Position numbers and translations under genes: made by a program
Shown here: positions 14,550 to 21,417 of the stretch, in pieces
Numbering within the stretch: the first letter of the stretch is position 1
Layout of the letters: every line of letters begins with the position of its first letter
Virus record (IMG/VR): IMGVR_UViG_3300046331_000487
Coordinates: 1 to 24,469 of that record
DNA length: 24,469 bases
Strand: one strand, 5' to 3'
Origin: a virus
The notes under the pieces: model-generated
What the model was told of the DNA's origin: nothing
Seen by the model: only the letters and a program-made list of their open reading frames with translations
The model's database searches: none

Positions 14550-14720
14550 TTATTCCTCTACTTGTCCGTATGTGAAAATTTGCTTGTGTAGTTCTCGGTG
14601 CAACTTGTCCAACTCTTTGCAGGCTTTCCATTGCCCAGCCTCTGTATAAGCAGACTCGGCCGCTTTCATCGAGGTGAAGAGCATTTCAACCTGTTGCCTT
14701 GTTAGTTCAATCTCAACCAT
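14550..14720 (-). CDS. Small helical protein, 56 aa
   Basis: ATG 14720 to TAA 14550 encodes MVEIELTRQQVEMLFTSMKA... ending YGQVEE, a mostly helical charged protein (WKACKELDKLHRELHKQ). It fills the gap between NrdH and a 30-codon gene whose last bases overlap this start (ATGGTTGA). No domain is recognised. Confidence 0.7.
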   Translation of the reverse strand: MVEIELTRQQVEMLFTSMKAAESAYTEAGQWKACKELDKLHRELHKQIFTYGQVEE

Positions 14721-14805
14721 TGGCCTGCTTCATCTCCTCTAGCAATTCGTCATACGCAATCAATACCTGCACCTCAACTAGTAGTGCTAGTTCTGCTTTA
14801 GTCAA
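14713..14805 (-). CDS. Very small protein, 30 aa
   Basis: TTG at 14805 overlaps the stop of the Cys-rich gene as TTGACTAA and the frame runs to a TGA overlapping the next ATG. The product MTKAELALLVEVQVLIAYDE... is an amphipathic helix. Overlaps on both sides and the same TTGACTAA junction at two other places support it. Confidence 0.5.
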   Translation of the reverse strand: MTKAELALLVEVQVLIAYDELLEEMKQANG

Positions 14806-14974
14806 AATAAAGTTCCAATTCCATATCTTGCCACGCGTCAAAATCTGCGTCACACCTGCAACCGTGGCTTATGCCACACTCGTCGCAACCGTGGTTCTCA
14901 CAGTTGCACTCATCTGCGCAATCGTCTGCCTCACAGCAGTCCGGGGCCCAGACATCCTTAGGTTCTAGTAGCAT
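14798..14974 (-). CDS. Cys-rich small protein, 58 aa
   Basis: ATG 14974 has a perfect AAGGAGG six bases upstream and lies below a good promoter (15022-15050). The product has nine cysteines in 30 residues (CCEADDCADECNCENHGCDE and CGISHGCRCD), probably a metal-binding module, then an acidic tail DAWQDMELELYFD. The HGCxC units resemble an HSCxC unit in the amidoligase insert and in the Api92-like protein. Function unknown. Confidence 0.75.
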   Translation of the reverse strand: MLLEPKDVWAPDCCEADDCADECNCENHGCDECGISHGCRCDADFDAWQDMELELYFD

Positions 14975-15021
14975 TGTCCTCCTTGTGGCAATCGCAATCG
15001 CAGATGTAATTTGGTATCTCT

Positions 15022-15050
15022 AGTATGCACTGTTTGTGGTGACTTGTCAA
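15022..15050 (-). promoter_or_regulatory. Sigma70-type promoter upstream of the Cys-rich gene
   Basis: Minus strand: TTGACA (15050-15045), 17-base spacer, CATACT (15027-15022), in the 89-base gap between the helicase stop and the Cys-rich ATG. It would feed the redoxin, DUF2637, WhiB and nuclease genes. Confidence 0.75.
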
Positions 15051-15063
15051 GCACCAACCCAGC

Positions 15064-16458
15064 CTAGCCAACTTGTTTTCTCAGGCTTTCGTTCATCCTC
15101 AGTTGGTCTTTGACAAGTCGTGATAACTGACCCTCGTCGTAAGTATCCTCAGCGATAATCTCATAACTAATCACCGAGCGTTTCTGCCCACGACGATCGA
15201 GGCGACCAGCGGCCTGCTCATTGAGTAGACGGTTGTCGTCCTTAGACAGCCACACAACCACGCTAGCGGCTTCCTGTAGCCCATCTGTTCCCTCACCGAT
15301 TGCTGAGATTACAGCCACGATGAACTGAATCTTGCCGGCAATGAAGTCCGTCAGAGCCTGGTCACGCACTGGCTGAGAAGCCTTGCCCGACCACTCGAAA
15401 GCGTTGAAGCCTAGGCGTTGCAGTCGCTTAGTCACAACCTCAGCGAACTTCTGGCTATGGGTTAGGATAAGCATCTGCTCGCCTTGTGGGTGGTCTCCGA
15501 TTATTTGGAGGAGTTCCTCATACTTGGATGATTTACAATCCTCGCCAAACGTAACTTCTCCCTGCTCATTGATTTCAGGCACTCCGAGCGTAATTTGTCT
15601 AAGACGAATACGCACAGCAACAGGAACTTCAACGACAAGCGGGTTCTCACCAAGCCAAACGAATAATTCTTTCTCAAGTTTCTTATAAATCCTTTTCTGC
15701 TCTGAGGCTAGTTCCACTGTCCGGACTTCCGTCTGGACTGGTGGTAGTTCATTGTCAATGCCCTCTGGGTGAAACTCACAGCACTTCTCACGCTTGAGGT
15801 GGCGGATGTAGCAGGGGATTGACTCGATGATTGCGCCGGGGTTTACCTCACCAGTAATAATCTTCCCGGCAAAGAAGTCAACCTCAGTTGAACAATACTT
15901 GTCAACCCAGTTCCAATACGAGCGACCGGCGACATCTGGGTAAATCCATTTCAGGATGGCCCAGATGCCATCGATCTTGTTCCCTGCCACTGTGCCTGAC
16001 ATTCCGATACGGCGCTTAGCCTTTAGGGTCGTCAGCATAATGGCAGTCTTGCTCTTGCGGTTAGACGCTCGGTGAACCTCATCAAATACCGCTAGGTCAG
16101 GCGTGATGCCTTTCCAGTGGAACTTGCGGAAATACTCTGGGCTGACCATAAACCAGCCCTTAGCCCCAGCCTCTAACGCTTTGAACGCTTGCTGTCCTGC
16201 GACAGTAGAGTTCACATAGAACACCTCAGCGCCGGGAATCTGACGCTTGATAGTCTTCTCCCACGCTCGCTTGTGCGTTCCCTTTGGCGCAATGACAAGA
16301 TTAGTCCTAGTGGCAAGACGCTTACCAACCTCAATGGCAATAAGCGTCTTACCTCCACCTACCTGCGTTGCTACAATGCCTGAGCCGTCATTGGTAATAA
16401 GTTGTTCAATGTCTCGTTCCTGATAGTTATAAGGAACAAGGGGTGCTTCACTGGTCAA
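15064..16458 (-). CDS. Superfamily 2 helicase (SNF2/DEAD-like)
   Basis: Motif I VATQVGGGKT, motif II VFDEVHRA, motif III GMSGT, and C-terminal-lobe motifs MLILTHSQKF, GEGTDGLQEA and the arginine-finger motif QAAGRLDRRGQKR are all in order in about 464 residues, identifying an SF2 translocase. TTG at 16458 is chosen because GGAGA lies seven bases upstream and it overlaps the stop of the preceding small gene; an ATG at 16533 would run through that whole overlap. Likely roles are fork remodelling, recombination or origin activation. Confidence 0.88.
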   Translation of the reverse strand: MTSEAPLVPYNYQERDIEQLITNDGSGIVATQVGGGKTLIAIEVGKRLATRTNLVIAPKGTHKRAWEKTIKRQIPGAEVFYVNSTVAGQQAFKALEAGAKGWFMVSPEYFRKFHWKGITPDLAVFDEVHRASNRKSKTAIMLTTLKAKRRIGMSGTVAGNKIDGIWAILKWIYPDVAGRSYWNWVDKYCSTEVDFFAGKIITGEVNPGAIIESIPCYIRHLKREKCCEFHPEGIDNELPPVQTEVRTVELASEQKRIYKKLEKELFVWLGENPLVVEVPVAVRIRLRQITLGVPEINEQGEVTFGEDCKSSKYEELLQIIGDHPQGEQMLILTHSQKFAEVVTKRLQRLGFNAFEWSGKASQPVRDQALTDFIAGKIQFIVAVISAIGEGTDGLQEAASVVVWLSKDDNRLLNEQAAGRLDRRGQKRSVISYEIIAEDTYDEGQLSRLVKDQLRMNESLRKQVG

Positions 16459-16621
16459 GATACTGTCTCCAATAGTTTTCGTGCTGTGCTTTGTAGTTTG
16501 GCATATCGCTTCTTGTTTTTGTGCTGTCACCATCTTTGTCTAGCATGGCAACGATAACAACAATAAAAGGAGTGATTAGTGCTAGGAAGAACGCAAGCCA
16601 GATAATGCTAGATGCTTGCAA
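16448..16621 (-). CDS. Small membrane protein, 57 aa
   Basis: A frame from TTG 16621 to TGA 16448 encodes one clear membrane span (IIWLAFFLALITPFIVVIVA) followed by a soluble tail (DKDGDSTKTRSDMPNYKAQ). It bridges the gap between the HTH gene and the helicase and its stop overlaps the helicase TTG. The long hydrophobic run is unlikely by chance; the ribosome site is weak, so coupling to the upstream gene is likely. Confidence 0.6.
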   Translation of the reverse strand: MQASSIIWLAFFLALITPFIVVIVAMLDKDGDSTKTRSDMPNYKAQHENYWRQYLDQ

Positions 16622-17084
16622 GAACGTCTGTTACTGCGTCGTTCTGATACAACTGTCCGACTACGAATGCGTCACCGCTTACGTGTTCAAACTCGCCGGC
16701 TTCATCAATAGAAACAACCGCCTCACCGGAAACTCGGGCAAAGCCGAAGTTCTGTAGCACGACTCGGTAAGTGCCGTCGTCTTGCCTCGCGATAGTCCAT
16801 CCCGCTGATGTCGAACGCGTTACTAGTTCGCTTGTCTCTGCGAGGATGTCTTGAACAGTCTTGTAGTTGCTCGTGCCGATAGTCTTGCCTAACTGGGTGC
16901 GTGGCACTCCAGCCTCAGCGGCCAAGCGTAGCGCAATGTCACGCTTACGCTTGATAACCGCCAACTGCTCGTTCAACTGCTTCTTGAGTTCGGCCTCCAG
17001 CGTTGCCTTGGCTAGCACATACGCTGAATGCTCCTCTACGAGGGTCTCAAGGGCTTGTCTAGCGTGTGGTGTTAGTCGAGTCAT
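16608..17084 (-). CDS. Putative DNA-binding protein with HTH, 158 aa
   Basis: A helical N-terminus (VLAKATLEAELKKQLNEQLA) leads into a helix-turn-helix-like segment LAAEAGVPRTQLGKTIGTSN (about residues 53-73). The C-terminal half is beta-rich (GWTIARQDDGTYRVVLQNFG). ATG 17084 has GAGGTAGTCA upstream and overlaps the preceding gene. It may be one of the phage regulators, but its target is not shown. Confidence 0.65.
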   Translation of the reverse strand: MTRLTPHARQALETLVEEHSAYVLAKATLEAELKKQLNEQLAVIKRKRDIALRLAAEAGVPRTQLGKTIGTSNYKTVQDILAETSELVTRSTSAGWTIARQDDGTYRVVLQNFGFARVSGEAVVSIDEAGEFEHVSGDAFVVGQLYQNDAVTDVLASI

Positions 17085-17367
17085 TGACTACCTCACTTTC
17101 TCCTGCCGAGATTACGTCGTGGACTACGCCATCGATCAATCGGCCAATGGTTAGCGAGGTTAGGTCTGCGGTTAGCAACTCTAGTTCTCGTGGGTCTACC
17201 GGCTTCTCAACAACAACCTCAACCACCTGAGTGTATGCGTCTAGCGGATACCACTTGTAGTCTGAGATGTTTGGCGTATCTGATAGGAAACGCTTTTCGC
17301 TGCGTAGGCTGTCGACAACGTTAGAGATTTCACTAACGTCACCTGTAATAATGTATTCGAGTTTCAT
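17059..17367 (-). CDS. Hypothetical protein, 102 aa
   Basis: No family recognised. Alternating hydrophobic residues (KLEYIITGDVSEISNVVDSL and TQVVEVVVEKPVDPRELELL) suggest a small alpha/beta fold; the C-terminus is polar and overlaps the HTH gene by 26 bases. Start ATG has a strong AAGGAGGAAT site. Confidence 0.65.
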   Translation of the reverse strand: MKLEYIITGDVSEISNVVDSLRSEKRFLSDTPNISDYKWYPLDAYTQVVEVVVEKPVDPRELELLTADLTSLTIGRLIDGVVHDVISAGESEVVNDSTNTTR

Positions 17368-17403
17368 ATTCCTCCTTAGGAATGTTAGGGATTTATTGTA
17401 TCA

Positions 17404-18039
17404 CTATTTGTCGCACTTTGAACAATTGCAGGAGTGTTTCCCGTCCTTGTCCATAGACTTCTTTTCCTCCACAGTTCGAGGGCAGTCCTTATACCAAGAG
17501 TCTTCGTCGTCGTCCCACTCACACACGCACTCACGCCCCTTTGAGACGTAATCCTCGTGCGAATCTGGGATGTCCCACTCGGACTTGTGGCTAACCTCGC
17601 CGTTGTGGTAGGTGAGGATGCCACCCCAGCCCTGCTCCTCTTCGTATTCAACGTTGAAGATTAGGTTTGGGAACATCTTTGCCATAGCGTCGAACACTGG
17701 CATTGGTGGCGACCATGCAGTGTTGAAGTTGATAAGCACATAGTCGCTAAGGCCACGCTCCACAACTTCTTCACAAGCGTTCCACTTGGTGTCCCAGTTC
17801 TCGTTGTTCCACTTATACCAGTTGAACTCAGGGTCTCCGCTAAACACGCCACCACTGTAACCGGCGACGCTGTGGTATTGCTCCACCTTGTCCTCTGGCG
17901 GGGTGACGAACGAGTGGAAGTTGAACTGCCTCGGTTCATTTGGGGTGAACGGTGACGGCTTGCTAGCGTGTTCTAGGAACGCTGTTACCTCTGCGTCGCT
18001 ACCTCGAACAGAAATTGAATTGAATACCCAGTTAGGCAT
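17404..18039 (-). CDS. Api92-like / DUF1281 ferredoxin-fold protein, 211 aa
   Basis: The MPNWVFNSISVRG N-terminus, SFVTPPED, the WNACEEVVERG segment and ISVRG-like strands match the Api92-like/YubB ferredoxin-fold family of phages and plasmids (typically MPNWC.N...G). Function of the family is not known. The last ~40 residues are unusual: ECVCEWDDDEDSWYKDC and HSCNCSKC, a Cys cluster that resembles the amidoligase insert. Its stop lies 37 bases before the next gene's start. Confidence 0.75.
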   Translation of the reverse strand: MPNWVFNSISVRGSDAEVTAFLEHASKPSPFTPNEPRQFNFHSFVTPPEDKVEQYHSVAGYSGGVFSGDPEFNWYKWNNENWDTKWNACEEVVERGLSDYVLINFNTAWSPPMPVFDAMAKMFPNLIFNVEYEEEQGWGGILTYHNGEVSHKSEWDIPDSHEDYVSKGRECVCEWDDDEDSWYKDCPRTVEEKKSMDKDGKHSCNCSKCDK

Positions 18040-18220
18040 TGTCGGTCTCCTTTGTCTTTACTTCCTCAACGTCGAAATACCATTCGGCGTGTATTTCGTA
18101 ATCCTCAAAATCGTCGGCTATCCAGTCTTGAACCTGCTTGTAAGCCTCGTCCTTGTTGGTGGCCTCAACCTCCACCTTATACCAGTGTCGGCGTGTTGCG
18201 TAAATTGCATACTTAGTCAT
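18032..18220 (-). CDS. Small protein, 62 aa
   Basis: ATG 18220 is chosen (MTKYAIYATRRHWYKVEVEA...) because AAGGAGC lies seven bases upstream; an earlier in-frame start would lie deep in the previous gene. The sequence suggests a small alpha/beta fold (strand-helix EAYKQVQDWIADDFED, then strand AEWYFDVEEV). Unknown function; overlaps both neighbours. Confidence 0.65.
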   Translation of the reverse strand: MTKYAIYATRRHWYKVEVEATNKDEAYKQVQDWIADDFEDYEIHAEWYFDVEEVKTKETDNA

Positions 18221-18380
18221 TGTTGCGCTCCTTCTTCTTGAAAGCAATGTCAACGCTGTAAAACTCTGCTACAAGTTCTAGGGCGTTGCCCCAAAACTCA
18301 ATCTCAATGGCGGTGTCCTTGTGCATTTGCACTAGGTCGTCAGCCAGTCTACTGGCAATCTTCTCTAGTCTTGGGTTCAT
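18213..18380 (-). CDS. Small helical protein, 55 aa
   Basis: ATG 18380 follows GAGGAG by seven bases and comes directly after the previous gene's TAG; the ATG at 18401 lacks such a site. The product (MNPRLEKIASRLADDLVQMH...) is helical with a basic tail KKKERNND. No domain recognised. Confidence 0.6.
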   Translation of the reverse strand: MNPRLEKIASRLADDLVQMHKDTAIEIEFWGNALELVAEFYSVDIAFKKKERNND

Positions 18381-18381
18381 C

Positions 18382-18585
18382 CTATATCTCCTCTTCATCA
18401 ATGCTCATCCGAGCGTCTAGGTCAAATAGTCTTAGGTTGTCGTGTCCCACAAATCGATCGATAACAAACCACTGACGCTGTGAGAGCGTGTCCTCGTGGC
18501 CATGCAGTTGCTCTAGGTACTCCTCTAGCAGTGCGCCCTCTAGTTTGTATACGGCCTTGAAAGTTACGGTAATTTGCTTAGTCAA
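18382..18585 (-). CDS. Small protein with LSxRQW motif, 67 aa
   Basis: TTG at 18585 overlaps the zinc-ribbon stop as TTGACTAA. The product has a beta strand (TKQITVTFKAVYKL), a helix and TLSQRQWFVIDRF, a relaxed version of the LTxxQW motif shared by three other small proteins in the window, and an acidic C-terminus. Confidence 0.65.
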   Translation of the reverse strand: MTKQITVTFKAVYKLEGALLEEYLEQLHGHEDTLSQRQWFVIDRFVGHDNLRLFDLDARMSIDEEEI

Positions 18586-18679
18586 AAATCACGCTCAGGC
18601 TTTCTCCGCCACAACTAGGGCAGATGTCGGTGTTGCTTGTCGGGTCTGGCTCACTCCAGCCACATTCTCTACAAATCAT
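18578..18679 (-). CDS. Zinc-ribbon micro-protein, 33 aa
   Basis: ATG 18679 with GGAG close upstream opens MICRECGWSEPDP...DICPSCGGESLSV, a minimal zinc ribbon with two CxxC knuckles 15 residues apart. It overlaps the genes on both sides and lies just after a promoter, and such tiny Zn proteins are common in phages. Confidence 0.65.
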   Translation of the reverse strand: MICRECGWSEPDPTSNTDICPSCGGESLSVIFD

Positions 18680-18902
18680 TTTTCTCCAGATAATCCAATC
18701 TTGTTGCCAGTCGGCTCACTTTGCGGAGTGACTGGTTGATACTAGTGTATATCTCTCGCTTGGCTTTGTCAAGCCAATCTGGGTCTGATGCAAAGAAAGT
18801 TCCAGCAACCGCGTCCCCGAGGACTGGCATCTCCATCAAATCTAGTTCTTCACATAGCGCGGTGATAATGTCTTCGCGCATCTCTTCTTGACTGTTATAC
18901 AA
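18669..18902 (-). CDS. Hypothetical protein, 77 aa
   Basis: TTG 18902 (GAGG nine bases upstream, overlapping the previous stop) is preferred; ATG 18881 is an alternative (70 aa). The product is helical and acidic in front (MREDIITALCEELDLMEMPV) and basic later (WLDKAKREIYTSINQSLRKV). A promoter for the next genes is embedded in it. Function unknown. Confidence 0.55.
   Translation of the reverse strand: MYNSQEEMREDIITALCEELDLMEMPVLGDAVAGTFFASDPDWLDKAKREIYTSINQSLRKVSRLATRLDYLEKNDL
18744..18772 (-). promoter_or_regulatory. Sigma70-type promoter inside a coding region
   Basis: Minus strand: TTGACA (18772-18767), 17-base spacer, TACACT (18749-18744). It lies within the 18669-18902 gene and about 65 bases upstream of the zinc-ribbon start, so it could re-start transcription of the small-gene operon. 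Confidence 0.6.
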
Positions 18903-19170
18903 GCGACAATGCCTCATTCGCCATATACATCTCATCTAGTGGAACGGCAATCTTCTTGGCAATCGCCTCAATCTGTGCCACCTTCCTGTCGAGGGCCTGC
19001 CCCTTGTCTTCACGCTTGTTGTAGGTGTTGAGGTCGGCAATCGCTGATAGAACTGCTGAGCGGTCGAACAGAGCCTCCTCGGCCAGCATAATCTCCTCTA
19101 GGGTTAGATAGACGGCGTAGGTCGGCTGGTTAGGCTTGAGAGCCTCTTTGATAACGGTTTTGTCAATCAT
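18895..19170 (-). CDS. Hypothetical helical protein, 91 aa
   Basis: No family recognised. Mostly helical, with a YAVYLTLEEIMLAEEALFD segment and a basic stretch (NTYNKREDKGQALDRKVAQ). Start ATG directly follows the previous stop (ATCTAAATG) with GAAGAAGG upstream. Confidence 0.65.
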   Translation of the reverse strand: MIDKTVIKEALKPNQPTYAVYLTLEEIMLAEEALFDRSAVLSAIADLNTYNKREDKGQALDRKVAQIEAIAKKIAVPLDEMYMANEALSLV

Positions 19171-19398
19171 TTAGATACCTTCTTCTCTCATGATGTTGAT
19201 GTAACTGTTTAGGTCGTCGTCGGTTAGGTAGTGGTTCTGGATGATGTCCTCTGCCAGCCACTCCCACTGTGCCTCGGTGAGTGTGCCGTCATAGGCTTGT
19301 TCGAGTTCCTCTTTCTCGATAAGCATATAAGCAACCGTCCGGTCGCCATCCTTAGCGAGGTATTTGTTCAGGATAAAAATTAGTTCACTGAGTAGCAT
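19171..19398 (-). CDS. Small acidic protein with LTEAQW motif, 75 aa
   Basis: MLLSELIFILNKYLAKDGDR is followed by GTLTEAQWEWLAEDI, the same LTxxQW unit seen in the 19602 and 23680 genes. Acidic overall. Overlaps the preceding gene by 14 bases. The motif looks like a small helical fold shared by phage early proteins; function unknown. Confidence 0.65.
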   Translation of the reverse strand: MLLSELIFILNKYLAKDGDRTVAYMLIEKEELEQAYDGTLTEAQWEWLAEDIIQNHYLTDDDLNSYINIMREEGI

Positions 19399-19609
19399 TA
19401 TTCTCTTTCATTTTGTTTTCAAAGTCAACTGCTTGACTGTAACTTAGGTTCTTGAGTTGGTCTTCAGCGATGAAGAAGAACTCCTTGTAAATAGGCTGGT
19501 AAAGTTCCCCTGCGATAGCGTCTGCCACCTTGCGACTCTTACAGGTCATAACTAACCGGCCGGTCTGGTCGTAGAACGCAATCGATCGAAGTCGAGGGTT
19601 GCTAGCCAT
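19385..19609 (-). CDS. Hypothetical protein, 74 aa
   Basis: No family recognised. Begins with beta-like IAFYDQTGRLVMTCKSRKVA, then helical. ATG 19609 follows GGAAATCATCA and overlaps the previous gene by eight bases, a typical coupled junction. Confidence 0.65.
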   Translation of the reverse strand: MASNPRLRSIAFYDQTGRLVMTCKSRKVADAIAGELYQPIYKEFFFIAEDQLKNLSYSQAVDFENKMKENNATQ

Positions 19610-19832
19610 TGATGATTTCCTTTACGGCCTGCTTCATAGTGTCGTTACCATCGTCACCGAGGAACTCGTTATTGTCGTAGTAGTAGGCGATATCCGACCA
19701 CTGCTTGTCGGTCAGTGCCTCGTTTGTGAACTCCTCAGCGTCCTCCTTGAGCCAAATCTGGTTGATACCTAGGATTGTCTCGGGTGGCATTGTGGACAGG
19801 AATGCGATAACTTCTCGGACTGTTCTTGACAT
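19602..19832 (-). CDS. Small acidic protein with LTDKQW motif, 76 aa; first gene of the left-going set
   Basis: ATG 19832 has AAGGAG eight bases upstream and faces the 378-base control region. The product contains ALTDKQWSDIAYYYDNNEF, one of the LTxxQW family members, and ends in a helical EIING tail. As the promoter-proximal gene it is likely expressed early. Function unknown. Confidence 0.7.
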   Translation of the reverse strand: MSRTVREVIAFLSTMPPETILGINQIWLKEDAEEFTNEALTDKQWSDIAYYYDNNEFLGDDGNDTMKQAVKEIING

Positions 19833-19892
19833 TATTTACTCCTTTTTGTGATTGTTTGTGTAGTTTGGGGACGGATTCCGACACGCCCGAAA

Positions 19893-19926
19893 TGCATTCA
19901 ATATGTTATTTGCATTGAATATGTTA
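19893..19926 (+). repeat. Tandem direct repeat TGCATTSAATATGTTA (2 copies)
   Basis: Copies at 19893-19908 and 19911-19926 differ only at one base (C/G) and are 18 bases apart, close to two helical turns. They lie 60-95 bases upstream of the 19832 start, so a bound protein could control the left-going operon. Confidence 0.75.
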
Positions 19927-20033
19927 GGGGTTACATTGGTGAATCTCATAAAATGTCTTCGTAGAATATACTATAATCTACTAACAAAAAATGCTATGTA
20001 ATGGTCGGGGGATGTTGCGGAGGGGGTGATTTC

Positions 20034-20070
20034 GCATTCAATATGTTCAGGATTGAAACATATTAGATGC
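20034..20070. repeat. Inverted repeat of the same motif
   Basis: GCATTCAATATGTT (20034-20047) is mirrored by AACATATTAGATGC (20057-20070) across 9 bases, with only the two central 'TC/CT' positions differing. It looks like a dimer operator. Confidence 0.65.
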
Positions 20071-20105
20071 AAAATGGGCCAAATTTGAAAGTGTTCTATG
20101 TCTCT

Positions 20106-20134
20106 ATATTATTTATTATTATATTATTTGTCTA
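20106..20134 (-). promoter_or_regulatory. Candidate promoter for the left-going operon
   Basis: Minus strand: TAGACA (20134-20129), 17-base spacer, TAATAT (20111-20106) within the AT-rich tract, with the motif repeats downstream as possible operators. The AT-richness makes chance matches likelier here. Confidence 0.4.
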
Positions 20135-20194
20135 TGTAGTGAGGACTGGGGAGCGAGCGTGAAGTCTACACAACGCACTCGGGCGTGTCGTGGG

Positions 20195-20206
20195 TTGAAT
20201 ATGTTA
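20195..20206 (+). repeat. TTGAATATGTTA motif copy next to the amidotransferase stop
   Basis: Exact 12-base copy of the motif found at 19915 and (reverse) 12152, four bases outside the stop codon of the amidotransferase gene. Confidence 0.6.
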
Positions 20207-20210
20207 TCAA

Positions 20211-21299
20211 TTAGTCCCAGTAAGAACGACGGCTAAAACGAGAGCCGATAGTCTGGGACCGATTGAACTGATACTCATCCTCAGAAGCCGGAGTGACCTC
20301 CTCAGGGTCTTGGGTGTAACACATATTCTTGTCCGACCAGTAACGGTTGTAACGAGCCGTCTCGTAGTCCTCGTGAAGAGTGTCATAAGTTCCCATATAA
20401 GTGCCGTCGAAGTCATAGTAGAAACCCTCGTGAAGCACAAAGCCCTCTAAGTAATCCTCGAAGCCCTCGTCATACTCCTCCCACAAGCCACTGTATGGGT
20501 CGTCATAGCCCCAAGCAGTGCTTTGCTGGGTGAACTTGCCACCGGCAGTCGCAGAGCGGTAAGAGGCGTAAGAGGATGCTGACAACTTCTGCTCGAACTC
20601 AGGGTCAAGGTCAGGCAAAGTAGACATCTCATCAATGCGACCATCGCGAACAGCAAGCAGTGTGCGCTCCTTCACGTCCATAATGAAGTTATACTTGAGG
20701 CCAACAGAATCCAAGGCATTAGTCAGGATAGACTCGGTAGAGGCAAACACGAACGAGCCGTCAGCCAACTGAGCAACAGTCAAAGGACTGTGGCTGATAC
20801 GAGCAACATTGAGAACACCCTTGTTAGACTCGTCAAGCCAAGCAACAGCCGCATCGCCGTCAAGCATAGAGAACTTGTCAGTAGAAGAGAACTGCTGAAG
20901 AATAGCAGGAATAACAGCAGTATCAACATCTGGCAACTGCTTAGACTTAGACAAATGCGCACGAACAAGGTCGTGGTTATAAATGACACCATTGTGAACA
21001 AGGCTAATAGACGAATCAGGCGACTGAACCGGGTGATTGTTACGGTTATCACGAATAGAGCCATGCGTTGCAAGGCGAGTGTGCAAAATGACACTAGAAG
21101 CCTGCTTAGGCATAGACTTGAGAGTTAGGTTGCTACCAGAAACATCCTGCTTATAGAAGCCAGAACCCTGAGCATACTGGAAAGCATAACCAGAAGCCTG
21201 ATTGCCACGCTTCTCCAGTCCGGTAAGCAAAGCGTGAGCGAGTTTACGAGCATTTACTTTAGAGCCTGTCGAGAGGCTGAATCCACCGATTCCACACAT
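20211..21299 (-). CDS. Class II glutamine amidotransferase (Ntn hydrolase)
   Basis: The true start is ATG 21299, because it places the nucleophile at Cys2 (MCGIGGFS), exposed after Met removal. Further GATase-II elements match the GlmS/PurF group: HTRLATHG, LVHNGVIYNHDL, DVDTAVI and MLDGDAAVAWL. This domain (about 1-240) releases ammonia from glutamine. No synthase or isomerase domain follows; instead a ~120-residue acidic, Tyr/Asp/Glu-rich tail (GYDDPYSGLWEEYDEGFEDY, and YDFDGTYMGTYDTLHEDYE) ends in RSQTIGSRFSRRSYWD. A good promoter is at 21354-21382. It lies divergent to the amidoligase, its likely ammonia user. Confidence 0.88.
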   Translation of the reverse strand: MCGIGGFSLSTGSKVNARKLAHALLTGLEKRGNQASGYAFQYAQGSGFYKQDVSGSNLTLKSMPKQASSVILHTRLATHGSIRDNRNNHPVQSPDSSISLVHNGVIYNHDLVRAHLSKSKQLPDVDTAVIPAILQQFSSTDKFSMLDGDAAVAWLDESNKGVLNVARISHSPLTVAQLADGSFVFASTESILTNALDSVGLKYNFIMDVKERTLLAVRDGRIDEMSTLPDLDPEFEQKLSASSYASYRSATAGGKFTQQSTAWGYDDPYSGLWEEYDEGFEDYLEGFVLHEGFYYDFDGTYMGTYDTLHEDYETARYNRYWSDKNMCYTQDPEEVTPASEDEYQFNRSQTIGSRFSRRSYWD

Positions 21300-21353
21300 A
21301 ATATCTAATCCATTCCGACCCATCCGGGTCAATTGCGTTTTCCAACTACTTAT

Positions 21354-21382
21354 AGTTTACGGGAAAACATCCGTCGTGTCAA
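21354..21382 (-). promoter_or_regulatory. Sigma70-type promoter of the amidotransferase gene
   Basis: Minus strand: TTGACA (21382-21377), 17-base spacer, TAAACT (21359-21354), giving a predicted ~50-base leader before ATG 21299. The ribosome site (GGAATGG) is weak and far, so translation may be low or regulated. Confidence 0.75.
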
Positions 21383-21417
21383 CAACATTCGCAAACTTTT
21401 TTGAGAATTTTTCCCCC

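Larger units (their letters stand above)
19833..20210. promoter_or_regulatory. Gene-free AT-rich control region (possible origin)
   Basis: This 378-base gap between two minus-strand genes has no credible ORF. It holds direct repeats at 19893-19926, an imperfect palindrome at 19961-19981 (GTAGA...TCTAC), an inverted repeat of the same motif at 20034-20070, a nearly pure A/T tract at about 20101-20129, and a further motif copy at 20195-20206. The mix of iterated motifs plus an AT-rich tract is what phage control regions or replication origins often show. Confidence 0.6.

Noticed and set aside
20211-20656. Alternate-frame ORFs (e.g. 20207-20440 and 20447-20656, minus strand)
   Set aside because: They are out-of-frame shadows of the amidotransferase tail with no ribosome site.
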